From CAVSRC01 sp963732845 (lineage in GTDB: Bacteria; Pseudomonadota; Alphaproteobacteria; Rhizobiales; Kaistiaceae): a DNA stretch of 64,000 bases. Of this stretch, positions 1-8,999 are shown in pieces. The stretch covers positions 1 through 64,000 of the forward strand of contig CAVTBE010000001.1 in the NCBI GenBank assembly GCA_963732845.1. Reading direction: 5' to 3'. Under the pieces are notes generated by a model. The model worked only from the letters and a program-made list of their open reading frames with translations, was not told the origin of the DNA and searched no databases. The first letter of the stretch is position 1; each line of letters opens with the position of its first letter. Position numbers and translations under genes: made by a program.

Positions 1-126
1 AGCAGACTGAAGATCCGCGACCTAATCTTGTTTTCTCTATGTTCGGCGCACTAAGATGGTGGCGAGCCCGGTGCGACCATCAAGCGCCGAGGGCTCCACA
101 AAAGTGTAAGGGGAGGGAATCTGCAG

Positions 127-1150
127 ATGTCCACAATTGCCAAGTCATTGGTGCTCACCGCGCTTGCGGCGGGCCTGATGGTCGGTACCGCCGTCGCCGA
201 CACCAGCGGCAAGAAGATCGCCTTTTCAAACAACTACGCCGGCAACTCCTGGCGCCAGGCGATGCTGAAGAGCTACGACATCGTCACCAAGAAGGCAGTG
301 GCCGACAAGGTCGTCGGCGCGGCCGATGTGTTCACGACCGCCGACAAGGAAGTGCCGACGCAGGCCGCACAGATCCAGAACCTGATCCTGCAAGGCTATG
401 ACGGCATCGTCATCAACGCTGCTTCGCCGGACGCACTGAACGGCGCGATCAAGCAGGCGTGCGATGCCGGCATCGTCGTCGTGTCATTCGACGGCATCGT
501 TACCGAGCCATGCGCCTATCGCGTGGTCGTTGACTTCGAGGCCATGGGCAAGGAGGAAGTGGAGCAGATGGCGAAGTTCCAGCCAAAGGGCGGGAACCTG
601 CTGGAGATCCGCGGCCTGGCCGGCACCTCGATCGACGAGGCGATCCACAAGGGGATCCTGGCAGGCGTTGCCGCCAATCCCTGAGTTCAAGATCGTCGGC
701 TCGGTGACGGGCGACTGGGATCAGACGACTGCGCAGAAGGCCGTGGCCACCGTGCTTCCGTCGCTTCCTGAAGTCGTCGGCGTCGTCGATCAGGGCGGCG
801 ATGGCTACGGTGCGGCGCAGGCCTTTGCCGCGGCCAACCGTCCGCGTCCCACCATCATCATGGGCAACCGCCAGGATGAGTTGCAGTGGTGGAAGGAGCA
901 GAAGGCGAAGGACGGCTACACGACGTGGTCGGCATCGATCGCGCCTGGCGTGTCGACGCTGGCCTTCTGGGTGGCCCAGCAGGTGCTCGATGGCCGCAAA
1001 GACATCCCGCACGACCTGCTCGTGCCCTACCTTGCCTTCACACAGGATGATTTCGAAGCAGCCCTGCCGAACATCCCGCAAGGCGGCGTTGCCAGCCACG
1101 AGTACTCACAGGAAGATGCGCTCGCGGCGATCAAAGCGAACATGAAGTAG
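127..1150 (+). pseudogene. Sugar ABC transporter periplasmic binding protein, frameshifted
   Basis: Ribose/galactose-type (periplasmic binding protein family) solute receptor that would feed the ABC importer encoded just downstream. The N-terminal part begins with a signal peptide (residues 1-24, ending TAVA-DT) after a GGGGAGGG ribosome binding site. It runs in one frame to a TGA at 682-684, and the remaining lobe (EFKIVGSVTGDWDQ onward) continues in the +1 frame to 1150. Deleting the T at 682 turns CCC-TGA-G into CCC-GAG and gives one continuous protein of about 340 residues, the usual family length. The gene is either a pseudogene or carries a one-base sequence error. It is the first gene of a likely operon with the ATPase and two permeases. 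Confidence 0.85.
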
Positions 1151-1199
1151 AAGAACGGCCTGGTCCGTCGATACCGGCGTACCTGTGGGCGGGCTGATA

Positions 1200-2675
1200 A
1201 TGGCCGATGAGAAGGCCGTAATTGTCAATCTGGACGGCGTCGAGAAACATTTCGGCGCCGTCCATGCCCTCGACGGAGTCGACTTCACCGTCGGCGAGGG
1301 AGAATGCGTCGGTCTTGTCGGGCACAACGGCGCCGGCAAATCGACGTTGATGAATGTGCTGGCTGGAACCCTCGAGCCAAGCCATGGCGAAATCTTCATT
1401 TCGGGAGCGCGTCAGGCCGCCTATTCGGTCGGCGTCGCCCATAAGCTCGGTATCCGGTGCGTCTTCCAGGAACTCTCGCTCTGCCCGAATCTCAGCGTCG
1501 CTGAGAACGCCCGCATCAACCATCCGAGCCTGATCGGCTTCGGCTGGCGCCGGCGGGCGGGCGACCTGATCCTCGCCAAGCTGGACGAGATCTTTCCCGG
1601 CCACGGCATTGGTCCTTTCGACGTTGTGGCTGACCTGTCGATCGGCCGTCGTCAAATGGTCGAGGTCGCGCGCGCCTTCACGGTCACCGACGACCCGCTG
1701 CGTCTGGTTATCCTCGACGAGCCGACCTCTTCGCTCGACATGCACACCGCTGGGCAGCTACTTGCCTTTGTTCGCCGGGCGGTGGCCGGCGGAGCGAGTT
1801 GCGTTCTGATCTCGCACCTGCTGGGCGAGATTATCGACAATTCCGACCGCATCGTCGTGATGCGTGACGGCAAGGTGGTCGCGAGCGATGTCGCAGCCGC
1901 CTTCGACCGTGATCGGCTGGTGACGACGATGGGCGGCGCCCGGGAGCGAAAGGCCGCTGCCGAAGCCGCCGACCAAACCACGCATCGTCGCGGCGACATG
2001 CCGGTGCGTGTCCGCGCAAGGCCGCAGAAACAGGCCGACGTTACCGAGCTTGTTGCCCATGAAGGCGAAATCGTCGGGCTCGCCGGGCTCGCCGGTCATG
2101 GCCAGACGGCCCTCCTGCTCGACATCTTCAAAGCCGCGGGACGGCGGATGACGCGCCTCGAGGTGAATGCACCGGTGGCGCTGGTCGCTGGTGACCGTGT
2201 GTCCGACGGCATCTTTCCGCTGTGGTCGATTGCCAAGAACATCGGCATCCGGTCAATCGCCGCGTTGCGCAAGGGGGTGCTGATATCGCCGGCGCTTGAA
2301 GACCGGCTAGCCGAATCCTGGAAGGAGAAGATCGGCATTCGCACACTCGATGTGGAAAACAACATCCTGTCGCTGTCGGGCGGCAACCAGCAGAAGGTTC
2401 TCTTCGCCCGCGCGCTCGGCTCCGATGCGGTGATCGTGTTGATGGACGATCCGATGCGCGGCGTAGACGTCGGAACCAAGCTCGAGGTCTATGACCTCAT
2501 CCGCGAGGAAGCGGCAAAGGGCCGAACTTTCATCTGGTACACGACCGAGATCGACGAGCTCGACAACTGCGACCACGTCTATGTGTTCCGCAACGGTCAG
2601 ATCGTCGCCAATCTTCACCGGGGCGAACTCACCGAGGAGAAGGTCATCCAGTCCTCGTTCCAGGATATTGCTTGA
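1200..2675 (+). CDS. Sugar ABC transporter ATP-binding protein (RbsA/MglA type, two NBDs)
   Basis: Energises import of a monosaccharide-like substrate at the inner membrane. The 491-residue protein has tandem nucleotide-binding domains. The N-terminal domain has Walker A GHNGAGKST (41-49), a variant signature (LSIGRRQ) and Walker B LVILDEPTSSLD. The C-terminal half has a degenerate P-loop (GLAGHGQT) but a clear LSGGNQQK signature and Walker B VIVLMDDP. This asymmetry is normal for RbsA-type proteins. ATG at 1200 is chosen; an in-frame GTG at 1185 is the alternative. The stop overlaps the start region of the next permease gene, implying translational coupling. The substrate is not determined; the neighbouring lactonase-like genes suggest a sugar or sugar acid. 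Confidence 0.9.
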   Translation: MADEKAVIVNLDGVEKHFGAVHALDGVDFTVGEGECVGLVGHNGAGKSTLMNVLAGTLEPSHGEIFISGARQAAYSVGVAHKLGIRCVFQELSLCPNLSVAENARINHPSLIGFGWRRRAGDLILAKLDEIFPGHGIGPFDVVADLSIGRRQMVEVARAFTVTDDPLRLVILDEPTSSLDMHTAGQLLAFVRRAVAGGASCVLISHLLGEIIDNSDRIVVMRDGKVVASDVAAAFDRDRLVTTMGGARERKAAAEAADQTTHRRGDMPVRVRARPQKQADVTELVAHEGEIVGLAGLAGHGQTALLLDIFKAAGRRMTRLEVNAPVALVAGDRVSDGIFPLWSIAKNIGIRSIAALRKGVLISPALEDRLAESWKEKIGIRTLDVENNILSLSGGNQQKVLFARALGSDAVIVLMDDPMRGVDVGTKLEVYDLIREEAAKGRTFIWYTTEIDELDNCDHVYVFRNGQIVANLHRGELTEEKVIQSSFQDIA

Positions 2676-2677
2676 CT

Positions 2678-3649
2678 ATGGCCGCAGCCGGCGACACCAA
2701 TCGACCCTTGCCGTTCGCCCACCTGTGGTCGGGCCGCGCGCTGAGGGCGGCGCTGCCTGCCGTTTCCCTCTCGCTGATCCTGATCGCCATCGCCTATCTC
2801 AATCCGCGGGCGATGAGCTATTTCGGCTTCAATCTGATGCTCAACCTGGCGATCCCGATCGCCTTGGCGACGCTCGCCCAGATGTTCGTCATCGCCGGCA
2901 ACGAGCTCGACTTGTCGATCGGCACCTTCGTCGGTTTCGTCGGCTGCGTTACCGCCACATGGCTCCGCGATGCGCCGCTGCTCGGCATCGTCGTGCTGCT
3001 CGGCGGCATCGGCGTCTATGCCGTGTTGGGCGCACTCATCTATCTGCGCAACCTGCCCTCCATCGTCGTCACCCTCGGCATGAGTTTCGTCTGGCAGGGG
3101 CTGGCGATCCTGCTGCTGCCCAAGCCCGGCGGCAAGGCGCCGGACTGGCTTCTGCATCTCATGGGCTTCAAGCCTCCGTTCGTGCCCTTTCCGATCATCG
3201 CGGCCATCGTCATCGCGGCAGCCGCCCATTTCGGCTTGATGCGCACTTCCTACGGCACGATCCTGCGCGGAGCCGGCGGCAACCCAAACGCGATCGCCCG
3301 CGCAGGCTGGTCGCTGCTCAAGACGAAGGTCGTCAGCTTCGCCATGGCCGGCGTCTTCGGCGTGTTGTCGGGCATGGCGCTCATCGGCATCACCACGTCG
3401 GCCGATGCCAATATCGGCAACGGCTATACGCTTCTGTCGATCGCTGGCGTCATTCTCGGCGGTGGCGAATTCGTCGGCGGCCGTGTCTCGCCGATCGGCG
3501 CCGTCATCGGTGCACTGACCTTGGCGCTCGCCGCCTCGCCGCTCCTCACCTTCATGCACATCCCGCCGGACTGGCAGGTCGGCGCCAACGGCGCCATCCT
3601 CATCATCGTGCTCGCCGCGCGGGCTCTGATTACCCGTAAGGAGGGGTGA
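2678..3649 (+). CDS. Sugar ABC transporter permease (RbsC-like), first of two
   Basis: Inner-membrane channel subunit of the sugar importer. It has 323 residues, almost entirely hydrophobic helices, with the family hallmarks NELDLSIG after the early helices and a GGGEFVGGRVSPIGAVIGA loop region near the C terminus, as in branched/ribose-type (BPD_transp_2) permeases. ATG at 2678 is preferred; a TTG at 2672 overlaps the ATPase stop. The following permease starts 3 bp after its stop, so the two probably form a heterodimer. Confidence 0.88.
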   Translation: MAAAGDTNRPLPFAHLWSGRALRAALPAVSLSLILIAIAYLNPRAMSYFGFNLMLNLAIPIALATLAQMFVIAGNELDLSIGTFVGFVGCVTATWLRDAPLLGIVVLLGGIGVYAVLGALIYLRNLPSIVVTLGMSFVWQGLAILLLPKPGGKAPDWLLHLMGFKPPFVPFPIIAAIVIAAAAHFGLMRTSYGTILRGAGGNPNAIARAGWSLLKTKVVSFAMAGVFGVLSGMALIGITTSADANIGNGYTLLSIAGVILGGGEFVGGRVSPIGAVIGALTLALAASPLLTFMHIPPDWQVGANGAILIIVLAARALITRKEG

Positions 3650-3652
3650 GCC

Positions 3653-4600
3653 GTGACTCCGGTCAGCAGACTGCTCGCCAAGCCATGGATCTGGTCGTTC
3701 GCCGGTGCCTTCGTTGTCTGGCTGGCAGCGATCGCCTTCACGCGCGGCTATGGCGCCGGCGGCATGATCACGGCGGGTCTGTCGCTCGCCGTCTTCACGG
3801 TGATTGTCGGCATCGGCCAGATGTTCGTCATCACGCTCGGTCCGGGCAACGTCGATCTGTCCATTCCTGCCAATATCGGGCTGGCCAGCGCGGTGGCAAT
3901 GAAGGTGATGGACGGCAGCGATGCGATGGTGGCGGTCGGCCTCGTCGCGGCGCTGGGAAGCGGCGCGGCCGTCGGCATCGCCAACTACCTGCTCATCTGG
4001 GCGCTGCGCATCCCGCCCATCATTGCCACGCTATCGGCGAGCTTCATCATCCAGTCGGTTGACATCAGCTATGGCCGCGGCTTGCAGATCAAGCCGCCAC
4101 CTGGCTTCGCGGATTTCACCAATATCCAGTTCTTCGGCATTCCACTGCTTGCGATCCTAACCGTTCTCTTCGCCGTCGGTGCCGGCATCGTGCTTCAGCG
4201 CACGATCTACGGGCGCTCGGTCACCGCCATCGGCCAGAATATCCGAGCCGCGGCGCTGGCGAACGTGCCGGTTGGCCGCATCCGGTTTCTCACCTATACC
4301 CTTTCAGGCACGTTGGCCGGCTTGAACGGCGCTTTGCTCGCCGGCTATTTCCGCGGCGCCAATGTCGACATCGGCAACGAATACCTGCTGGCTTCGATCG
4401 CCGTTGTGGTGATCGGCGGCACATCGGTCGCCGGCGGCAAGGCAAATGTACCGGGCATCTGGGGGGCAGCGCTCTTTCTCGTCCTGCTGCTCACCATGCT
4501 GAATACCTTCGGTGTCAGCGCCGGCATCCGCCTGCTGGTCACCGGTCTTGTCATCATCGGCGTCATCATCGCAGCCGGGGGACAGAAGGTGCCGCGCTGA
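3653..4600 (+). CDS. Sugar ABC transporter permease (RbsC-like), second of two
   Basis: Second membrane subunit of the same importer, 315 residues, GTG start directly after an AAGGAGGGG ribosome binding site that lies in the 3' end of the previous gene. It shows GPGNVDLSIPANIG, equivalent to the D-LS motif of the family, and a C-terminal VVVIGGTSVAGGKANVPG segment. The hydrophobic pattern supports 8-10 transmembrane helices. Two different permeases with one double ATPase and one receptor fit a ribose/galactose-class ABC system with heterodimeric channel. Confidence 0.88.
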   Translation: MTPVSRLLAKPWIWSFAGAFVVWLAAIAFTRGYGAGGMITAGLSLAVFTVIVGIGQMFVITLGPGNVDLSIPANIGLASAVAMKVMDGSDAMVAVGLVAALGSGAAVGIANYLLIWALRIPPIIATLSASFIIQSVDISYGRGLQIKPPPGFADFTNIQFFGIPLLAILTVLFAVGAGIVLQRTIYGRSVTAIGQNIRAAALANVPVGRIRFLTYTLSGTLAGLNGALLAGYFRGANVDIGNEYLLASIAVVVIGGTSVAGGKANVPGIWGAALFLVLLLTMLNTFGVSAGIRLLVTGLVIIGVIIAAGGQKVPR

Positions 4601-4628
4601 GCGGGAGTAGTGCAACGACAACGAAGAA

Positions 4629-4647
4629 GATGCCGGTCACCGGCATC
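4629..4647. promoter_or_regulatory. Short perfect hairpin before the tautomerase gene
   Basis: GATGCCGGTCACCGGCATC can fold as an 8-bp stem with a TCA loop. It sits between the second permease stop and the AGAAGGGAGGGG ribosome binding site of the tautomerase gene. No T-tract follows, so a Rho-independent terminator is unlikely. It could stabilise mRNA ends or tune expression between transporter and enzyme genes. Confidence 0.35.
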
Positions 4648-4668
4648 TCTGAGAAGGGAGGGGAGCCC

Positions 4669-4878
4669 ATGCCGTTCGTCAACATCCGCCTCGTCAAGGA
4701 GGTGATTGCCAGCGATCCCGCCGGCAAGAAGAAGGTCATCGCCAACGGCGTCGTCGAAGCAATCACCAAGGCCACCGGGTTGACCAAGGACGATGTCTGG
4801 GTCGTGTTCGAGGAGGTCGCCGCCCGCGATTGGTATGTCGGCGACATCGATGTCGAAACGCGAAGGAAGCCGAAATGA
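4669..4878 (+). CDS. 4-oxalocrotonate tautomerase family protein
   Basis: Small 69-residue enzyme of the tautomerase superfamily. The start at 4669 is chosen because it gives Pro as the residue after Met (MPFVNIRLVKE), the catalytic base in this family once Met is removed. An upstream ATG at 4630 would bury it, and a purine-rich ribosome binding site (GAAGGGAGGGGAG) lies right before 4669. The body (ASDPAGKKKVIANGVVEAITKATG, then DDVWVVFEE) matches the family beta-alpha-beta fold. Its stop overlaps the next ATG (ATGA), so it is coupled to the lactonase-like gene, suggesting a joint role in sugar-acid or ring-cleavage metabolism. Confidence 0.85.
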   Translation: MPFVNIRLVKEVIASDPAGKKKVIANGVVEAITKATGLTKDDVWVVFEEVAARDWYVGDIDVETRRKPK

Positions 4879-5763
4879 GCGCGGAGATCCGCGACGAGCT
4901 GTTCCGAACGGTCGTTGGCGGGGAGGTCGCGGTCGAGCTGGTGGCGGGTGGTTTCAGTTTCACCGAGGGGCCGATCTGGCATCCGCGCGAGAGGCACCTG
5001 ACCTTCAGCGACATGCCGGGCAACGAGATGCGCCGGTGGACACCGGCTGGCGGTGTGGTGAGTTTCCGCAAGCCGTCGAACATGGCCAACGGCAACACCT
5101 ATGACCGCCGGGGCCGGATGCTGACCTGCGAGCACGCGACAAGCCGCGTGACGCGCACCGATGCCGACGGCACCGTCAAGGTGCTCGCCACACACTATCA
5201 GGGCAAGGAACTCAACAGCCCGAACGACATCGTCGTGAAGAGCGACGGCTGGATCTATTTCACCGATCCCACCTACGGGCGAATGCCATACTACGGCGTC
5301 GAGCGCGCGTCCGAGCTCGACTTCCGCGGCGTCTATCGGGTGGCCGAGGACGGAACCGGGCTAACATTGCTTGCCGACGACTTCGTTCAGCCGAACGGCC
5401 TGTGCTTCTCGCGCGACGAGCGGCGCCTGTTCGTCAACGATACCGAGCGCGGGCATGTGCGCGTGTTCGATGTCGGCGCCGACGGCCTGCTGTCGGGTGG
5501 TGCGGTATGGGCCGAGGTGAGGGGCTCGGGCCAGGGCGCTCCCGACGGTATGAAGATCGACCGCGACGGCAACCTCTATTGCTGCGGGCCGGGTGGACTG
5601 CACGTCTTCTGCGCCGGACGCGCGGTCGCTCGGCGTGATCCGCGTGCCGGAGGTAGTCGCGAATTTCACTTGGGGCGGGGACGAGATGAGAACGATCTTT
5701 CTCACCGCTTCCTCGTCGCTCTATCGCGTCCGAACAAACACGCCCGGCACGCCGCTTTTCTGA
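4875..5763 (+). pseudogene. SMP-30/gluconolactonase-like protein, frameshifted near the 3' end
   Basis: Beta-propeller sugar lactonase of the SMP-30/LRE family. Family landmarks visible are FTEGPIWHP (metal-ligand Glu region near residue 30), SNMANGNTYD, ELNSPNDIVVKSDGWIYFTDPTYG and PDGMKIDRDGNLYCCGPGG. After GLHVF the frame breaks. Removing the T at 5610 (GTC-TTC-T-GCG) restores APDARSLGVIRVPE through to FTWGGDEMRTIFLTASSSLYRV and a stop at 5761-5763, the usual family C terminus. It would open a lactone made from the transported sugar. Either a recent pseudogene or a one-base error. Confidence 0.82.
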
Positions 5764-5901
5764 TTTCCATCCGGCGGGAATCGGTGGAAACCGATGGCGG
5801 AACAGAGTTGGTGATGGTTGTCGCGCGTTGGCCTCGGAAGCACGTGGTCGAGACAGCGCTCCCGGCGGGGCGGCGAAATATAAGATCCCCAGGAGGTGCA
5901 A

Positions 5902-6997
5902 ATGGTTGTTGTGCCGGCAAGTGTTGTGACAAATCCGCCGCGGCAATGGGGGCCGTCGGCCCCGCCGACAATCTATCCCGATCCCGACGTGATCATCGTC
6001 GATCCGTCATTCGCGAAGCTGGTGGTCGGGCTGACGTCGATCCGCCGCCTGTGGACCGGGGCGCGATGGGCCGAGGGACCGGCATGGTCCGGCCAGGGTC
6101 GATACCTGGTGTTCAGCGACGTCCACACCGACACCCAGTACCGGTATCTCTGGGATACGGGCGAGGTTTCGGTATTCCGCAAGCCGTCCTACCATAGCAA
6201 CGGCAATACGTTCGACTTCCAGGGCCGGCAGATCGGCACGCAGGGCTATCACCGCCGCGTCGTGCGCTGGGAGCACGACGGGTCAATGACGGTGATTGCC
6301 GACTGCCTTCGAGGGCAAGCCGCTCAATTCACCCAACGATCTCGTGCCGCATCCGGACGGGAGCATCTGGTTCACCGATCCGCCCTATGGCGCCCGATTG
6401 CTGGAGGGGCATGCCGATTTTGTCGGGCGGGCCGGCCAATGCGGACGGGCTACTCAACCCGCTGGTCGGTCAGCCGGACGCAGGTGTGATCGGCGGCAAG
6501 CGGCGGGAACTGCTGACCAACACCTATCGGTGGGATCCGAGCGGCCGGCTGAATGTCGTGGCCAGCGAGGAGCAGGTACCGGACCCGAACGGGCTGTGCT
6601 TCTCTCCCGACTACAAGACGATGTATCTGGCGAGCACTGGAAAGGGCCCGGGCGACGCGATCGGCGGCAAGGGCGTCATCTACGCCTTCGACGTCGATGG
6701 CAGCAAGCGACGAACCAGCGCCTGTTCAGCGACATGATCGTGGATGGCGTGAAGTGCGGGCCAGACGGAATGCGGGTCGATGTGCAGGGCAACCTCTGGT
6801 CGGGCTCAAATGCGCCGCTTGGCTATGCCGGCGTCACAGTGTGGAACCCGTAGGGCAAGCTGATCGGGCAGATCAGGCTTCCGGAGGTCTGCGCGAACGT
6901 GGCGTTCGGCGGCCCCAAGCGCGACCATCTCTTCATGGCCGCCAGCCAGTCGCTCTACGTGCTGCAGGTGTCTACCCAGGGCGCGGCGCCGGCCTGA
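5902..6997 (+). pseudogene. Second SMP-30/gluconolactonase-like gene, multiply disrupted
   Basis: A second, diverged lactonase-like propeller (RWAEGPAWSGQGRYLVFSD, SNGNTFDFQGRQ, KPLNSPNDLVPHPDGSIWFTDPPYG, PDPNGLCFSPDYKTMYLAS, KCGPDGMRVDVQGNLW). ATG at 5902 follows a good AGGAGG site. The reading frame is broken four times: an extra T at 6304, an extra T in the run 6418-6421, a missing base near 6706, and an in-frame TAG at 6851-6853 where a CAG would fit. The family C terminus ends at 6995-6997. This many lesions is more than expected from random sequencing error alone, so true decay is plausible. Confidence 0.8.
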
Positions 6998-7672
6998 TTC
7001 CTGGCTAAGCCGGAAATGGAATCTTGCGAACTCGAGTGCTTCGAGCATCGAAAGGCTTGACTCTCGGCTTCTCCGCCTTTGCCCAGGAAGTTATGCAAGC
7101 GTCCTAATATGCTGCTGCAACGCGCTATTTCGGTCGCTTTCGGGGCAAAGTCGAAATGGGCTGACCGGTTAAGCCGGAGGCTTCGGACGAGAATGACCCC
7201 GAGCGGTCGCTGGATGCGAGCCGCGATGCGTTGGCCAGCACATCCCTTTCTATTGCGCGGTCTCGTACTGGTAGTCCATGCCGTCCGCGGCGCCCATTCC
7301 GCCACTGCATATTGGCTTCTGATGCGCCATGGAGAGGGGGATGAATTTGCGCCGAACGGCTAGAGCAAGTGTTCCGCTGGCGAGGAACAATCGGCGCCGG
7401 TCGCTAGCCTGCATCCGCAAACGTTGTTGACTCCTCTCACATTGGCGCTGTCTGCCCCGGCACGATGACTGCGCGAAGACGATCGGTACGCCCAGCCCAG
7501 ATGCACGAATGCCTGCAGCTTTAGTGAGTTGGCTGTGATGGCTAGCGCATTCAGCACTTCAGGAGCGCGGTTCGCCTCGCCCGGCGCGCGAGTACGGGAA
7601 CCCGTCGCCCAACCGCTCGGCATTTCGCGATCAGAGATTTGCCCTGCGCGAACGACGCCCACGCAGTACCGA
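6998..7672. other. 675-bp stretch with no supportable gene
   Basis: Short open frames exist on both strands (for example 7079-7363 plus and 7360-7662 minus), but their translations are rich in Arg/Ser/Ala, show no family motif and have no convincing ribosome binding sites. No tRNA, terminator hairpin with T-tract or repeat was recognised. It separates the decayed lactonase gene from the 3' end of the cytochrome gene. Confidence 0.5.
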
Positions 7673-8872
7673 TCATCTCACCATGCCGGTCATGTCCACA
7701 TTCATGCCTTCGGCACTGGCGAGATCCTCGACTGAATCGTAGAGCAGTTCGAAGGCGTAGTAGGGATTGTGGGCGTAGATTCCGGGATCGGCGTCGACGA
7801 CCTTCCAGTTGTAGACGGCCTTGAGAAGACGCGGCGTCCAGCTGGCGTAGCTCACGGCCTTTTTCTCGGCGTCCTGGTCGATGAGCCCATCGTTGTTCGC
7901 GTCGGCGAAGAAGTACGGGTAGCGTCCGCCGTCATAGACCATCGGCGTGCCGGCGACGGTGGCGGCATAGGCGAGGAAAGCCTGCTTGAGCTTGTCGGCA
8001 TTGGCGTCGATATCGGCCTTGATGCCCTTTTCCAGATTGCCGCTGCCATCGAAGCTGACATGCGCGACCCGGATGTCGGCCGGGTTGCCGGTCCGGTGAC
8101 AGGTCACGCAGGTATCCTCGGCAATCTCAAGCGAATGTGGATCGTGGCAGGAAACGCAGCTGGCAATCGGCTTGGCGTGTGGGAAGCGGCCGGAATAGCT
8201 CTTGTCCGGATACTGGTAGCCGACCTGCCCGGGGCCGCCGAGCCAGGTAGCGCCACCGATAAAGTAGTGCGGATTGATGAAGCGCAGCTTCGGATCGGGC
8301 GTGTCGTCGCTCTTTCCCATCGTCGCCTTGGCGACGGAAACCCCGGACTCGCGGCCCTGATGGCAGCTCATGCAGGCCGCTTCGACCCCGACCACCGGAT
8401 GCTTGACGCCCGAGGGGAAGGTGACCTCGGTGATCGTCGCAAGTTTCGGATTGTGGCAGGTCTCGCAATCGACGACGCCGCCAACCGGGATCGGATGCGC
8501 GGGCAGACCCTTGGCGCTGCCGTCGAGGCCATACAGCGAACGGAAACCGGCGCCGGAATGGCAGACCGAACACTCGGGCGGAATCTCACCTTCGCTGTTC
8601 CAGTGCGAAAACGCTTCTGCCGACTGATTGGCATGACCGGACCGCGACCAGGCTTCGATCATCTTGTAGTTTGGGATGTCGATATTCTCGGGATTGAACG
8701 GCCCGCTCTTGGGGAAGATGAACACCGGCTTTTCGGCGGCGGGCGCAGCCTCTTCGGTGGCCGGAGTCTCGGCGCTCGGCGTGGATTGTGCGAATGATGT
8801 CGCAATCACCCAAGTCGACAGGATAGCTGCTGCCGCGAAAAACTCAGCGTGACCGATCAATCGTCGTAGCAT
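7673..8872 (-). CDS. Exported pentaheme cytochrome c
   Basis: Periplasmic electron carrier of 399 residues. An N-terminal signal peptide (hydrophobic 11-28, ending SFA-QS) is followed by a Pro/Ala/Glu linker and five CxxCH haem-binding motifs: C101SVCH, C136ETCH, C167MSCH, C239VSCH and C255VTCH. His-rich spacing fits bis-His ligation. The C-terminal third has no haems but carries a calcium-loop-like DANNDGLID segment (324-332). The first half resembles small multihaem cytochromes used in periplasmic redox relays. The gene diverges from the Na+-NQR operon with 127 bp between starts. GGGGCGAAG precedes the ATG. The partner and substrate are not evident from sequence. Confidence 0.85.
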   Translation of the reverse strand: MLRRLIGHAEFFAAAAILSTWVIATSFAQSTPSAETPATEEAAPAAEKPVFIFPKSGPFNPENIDIPNYKMIEAWSRSGHANQSAEAFSHWNSEGEIPPECSVCHSGAGFRSLYGLDGSAKGLPAHPIPVGGVVDCETCHNPKLATITEVTFPSGVKHPVVGVEAACMSCHQGRESGVSVAKATMGKSDDTPDPKLRFINPHYFIGGATWLGGPGQVGYQYPDKSYSGRFPHAKPIASCVSCHDPHSLEIAEDTCVTCHRTGNPADIRVAHVSFDGSGNLEKGIKADIDANADKLKQAFLAYAATVAGTPMVYDGGRYPYFFADANNDGLIDQDAEKKAVSYASWTPRLLKAVYNWKVVDADPGIYAHNPYYAFELLYDSVEDLASAEGMNVDMTGMVR

Positions 8873-8999
8873 CTTCGCCCCCGAAGGTATGCTTGATGAG
8901 CCAGTACCCCACTGATACTTGTAGTAATACTAGACAACTAGACGTTTCGCAACTCGCCCAAGGGCGGCACGTTGCGGGGGCGAGACGGAGAATCCGAAA

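Noticed and set aside
500..1099. Minus-strand open frame of 199 codons across the binding-protein gene
   Set aside because: Shadow frame: Arg/His-rich translation with no motif, opposite a recognisable (though frameshifted) receptor.
2615..3559. Minus-strand open frame of 314 codons opposite the first permease
   Set aside because: Its translation is rich in Asp/Arg/Gln/His repeats typical of antisense to GC-rich membrane genes; the plus strand encodes a clear permease.
4630..4668. ATG at 4630 as the tautomerase start
   Set aside because: It would hide the catalytic N-terminal Pro; the ATG at 4669 has a better ribosome binding site and puts Pro at position 2.
7769..8797. Plus-strand open frame of 342 codons across the cytochrome gene
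   Set aside because: The minus strand encodes five CxxCH motifs and a signal peptide; the plus frame has none of this.
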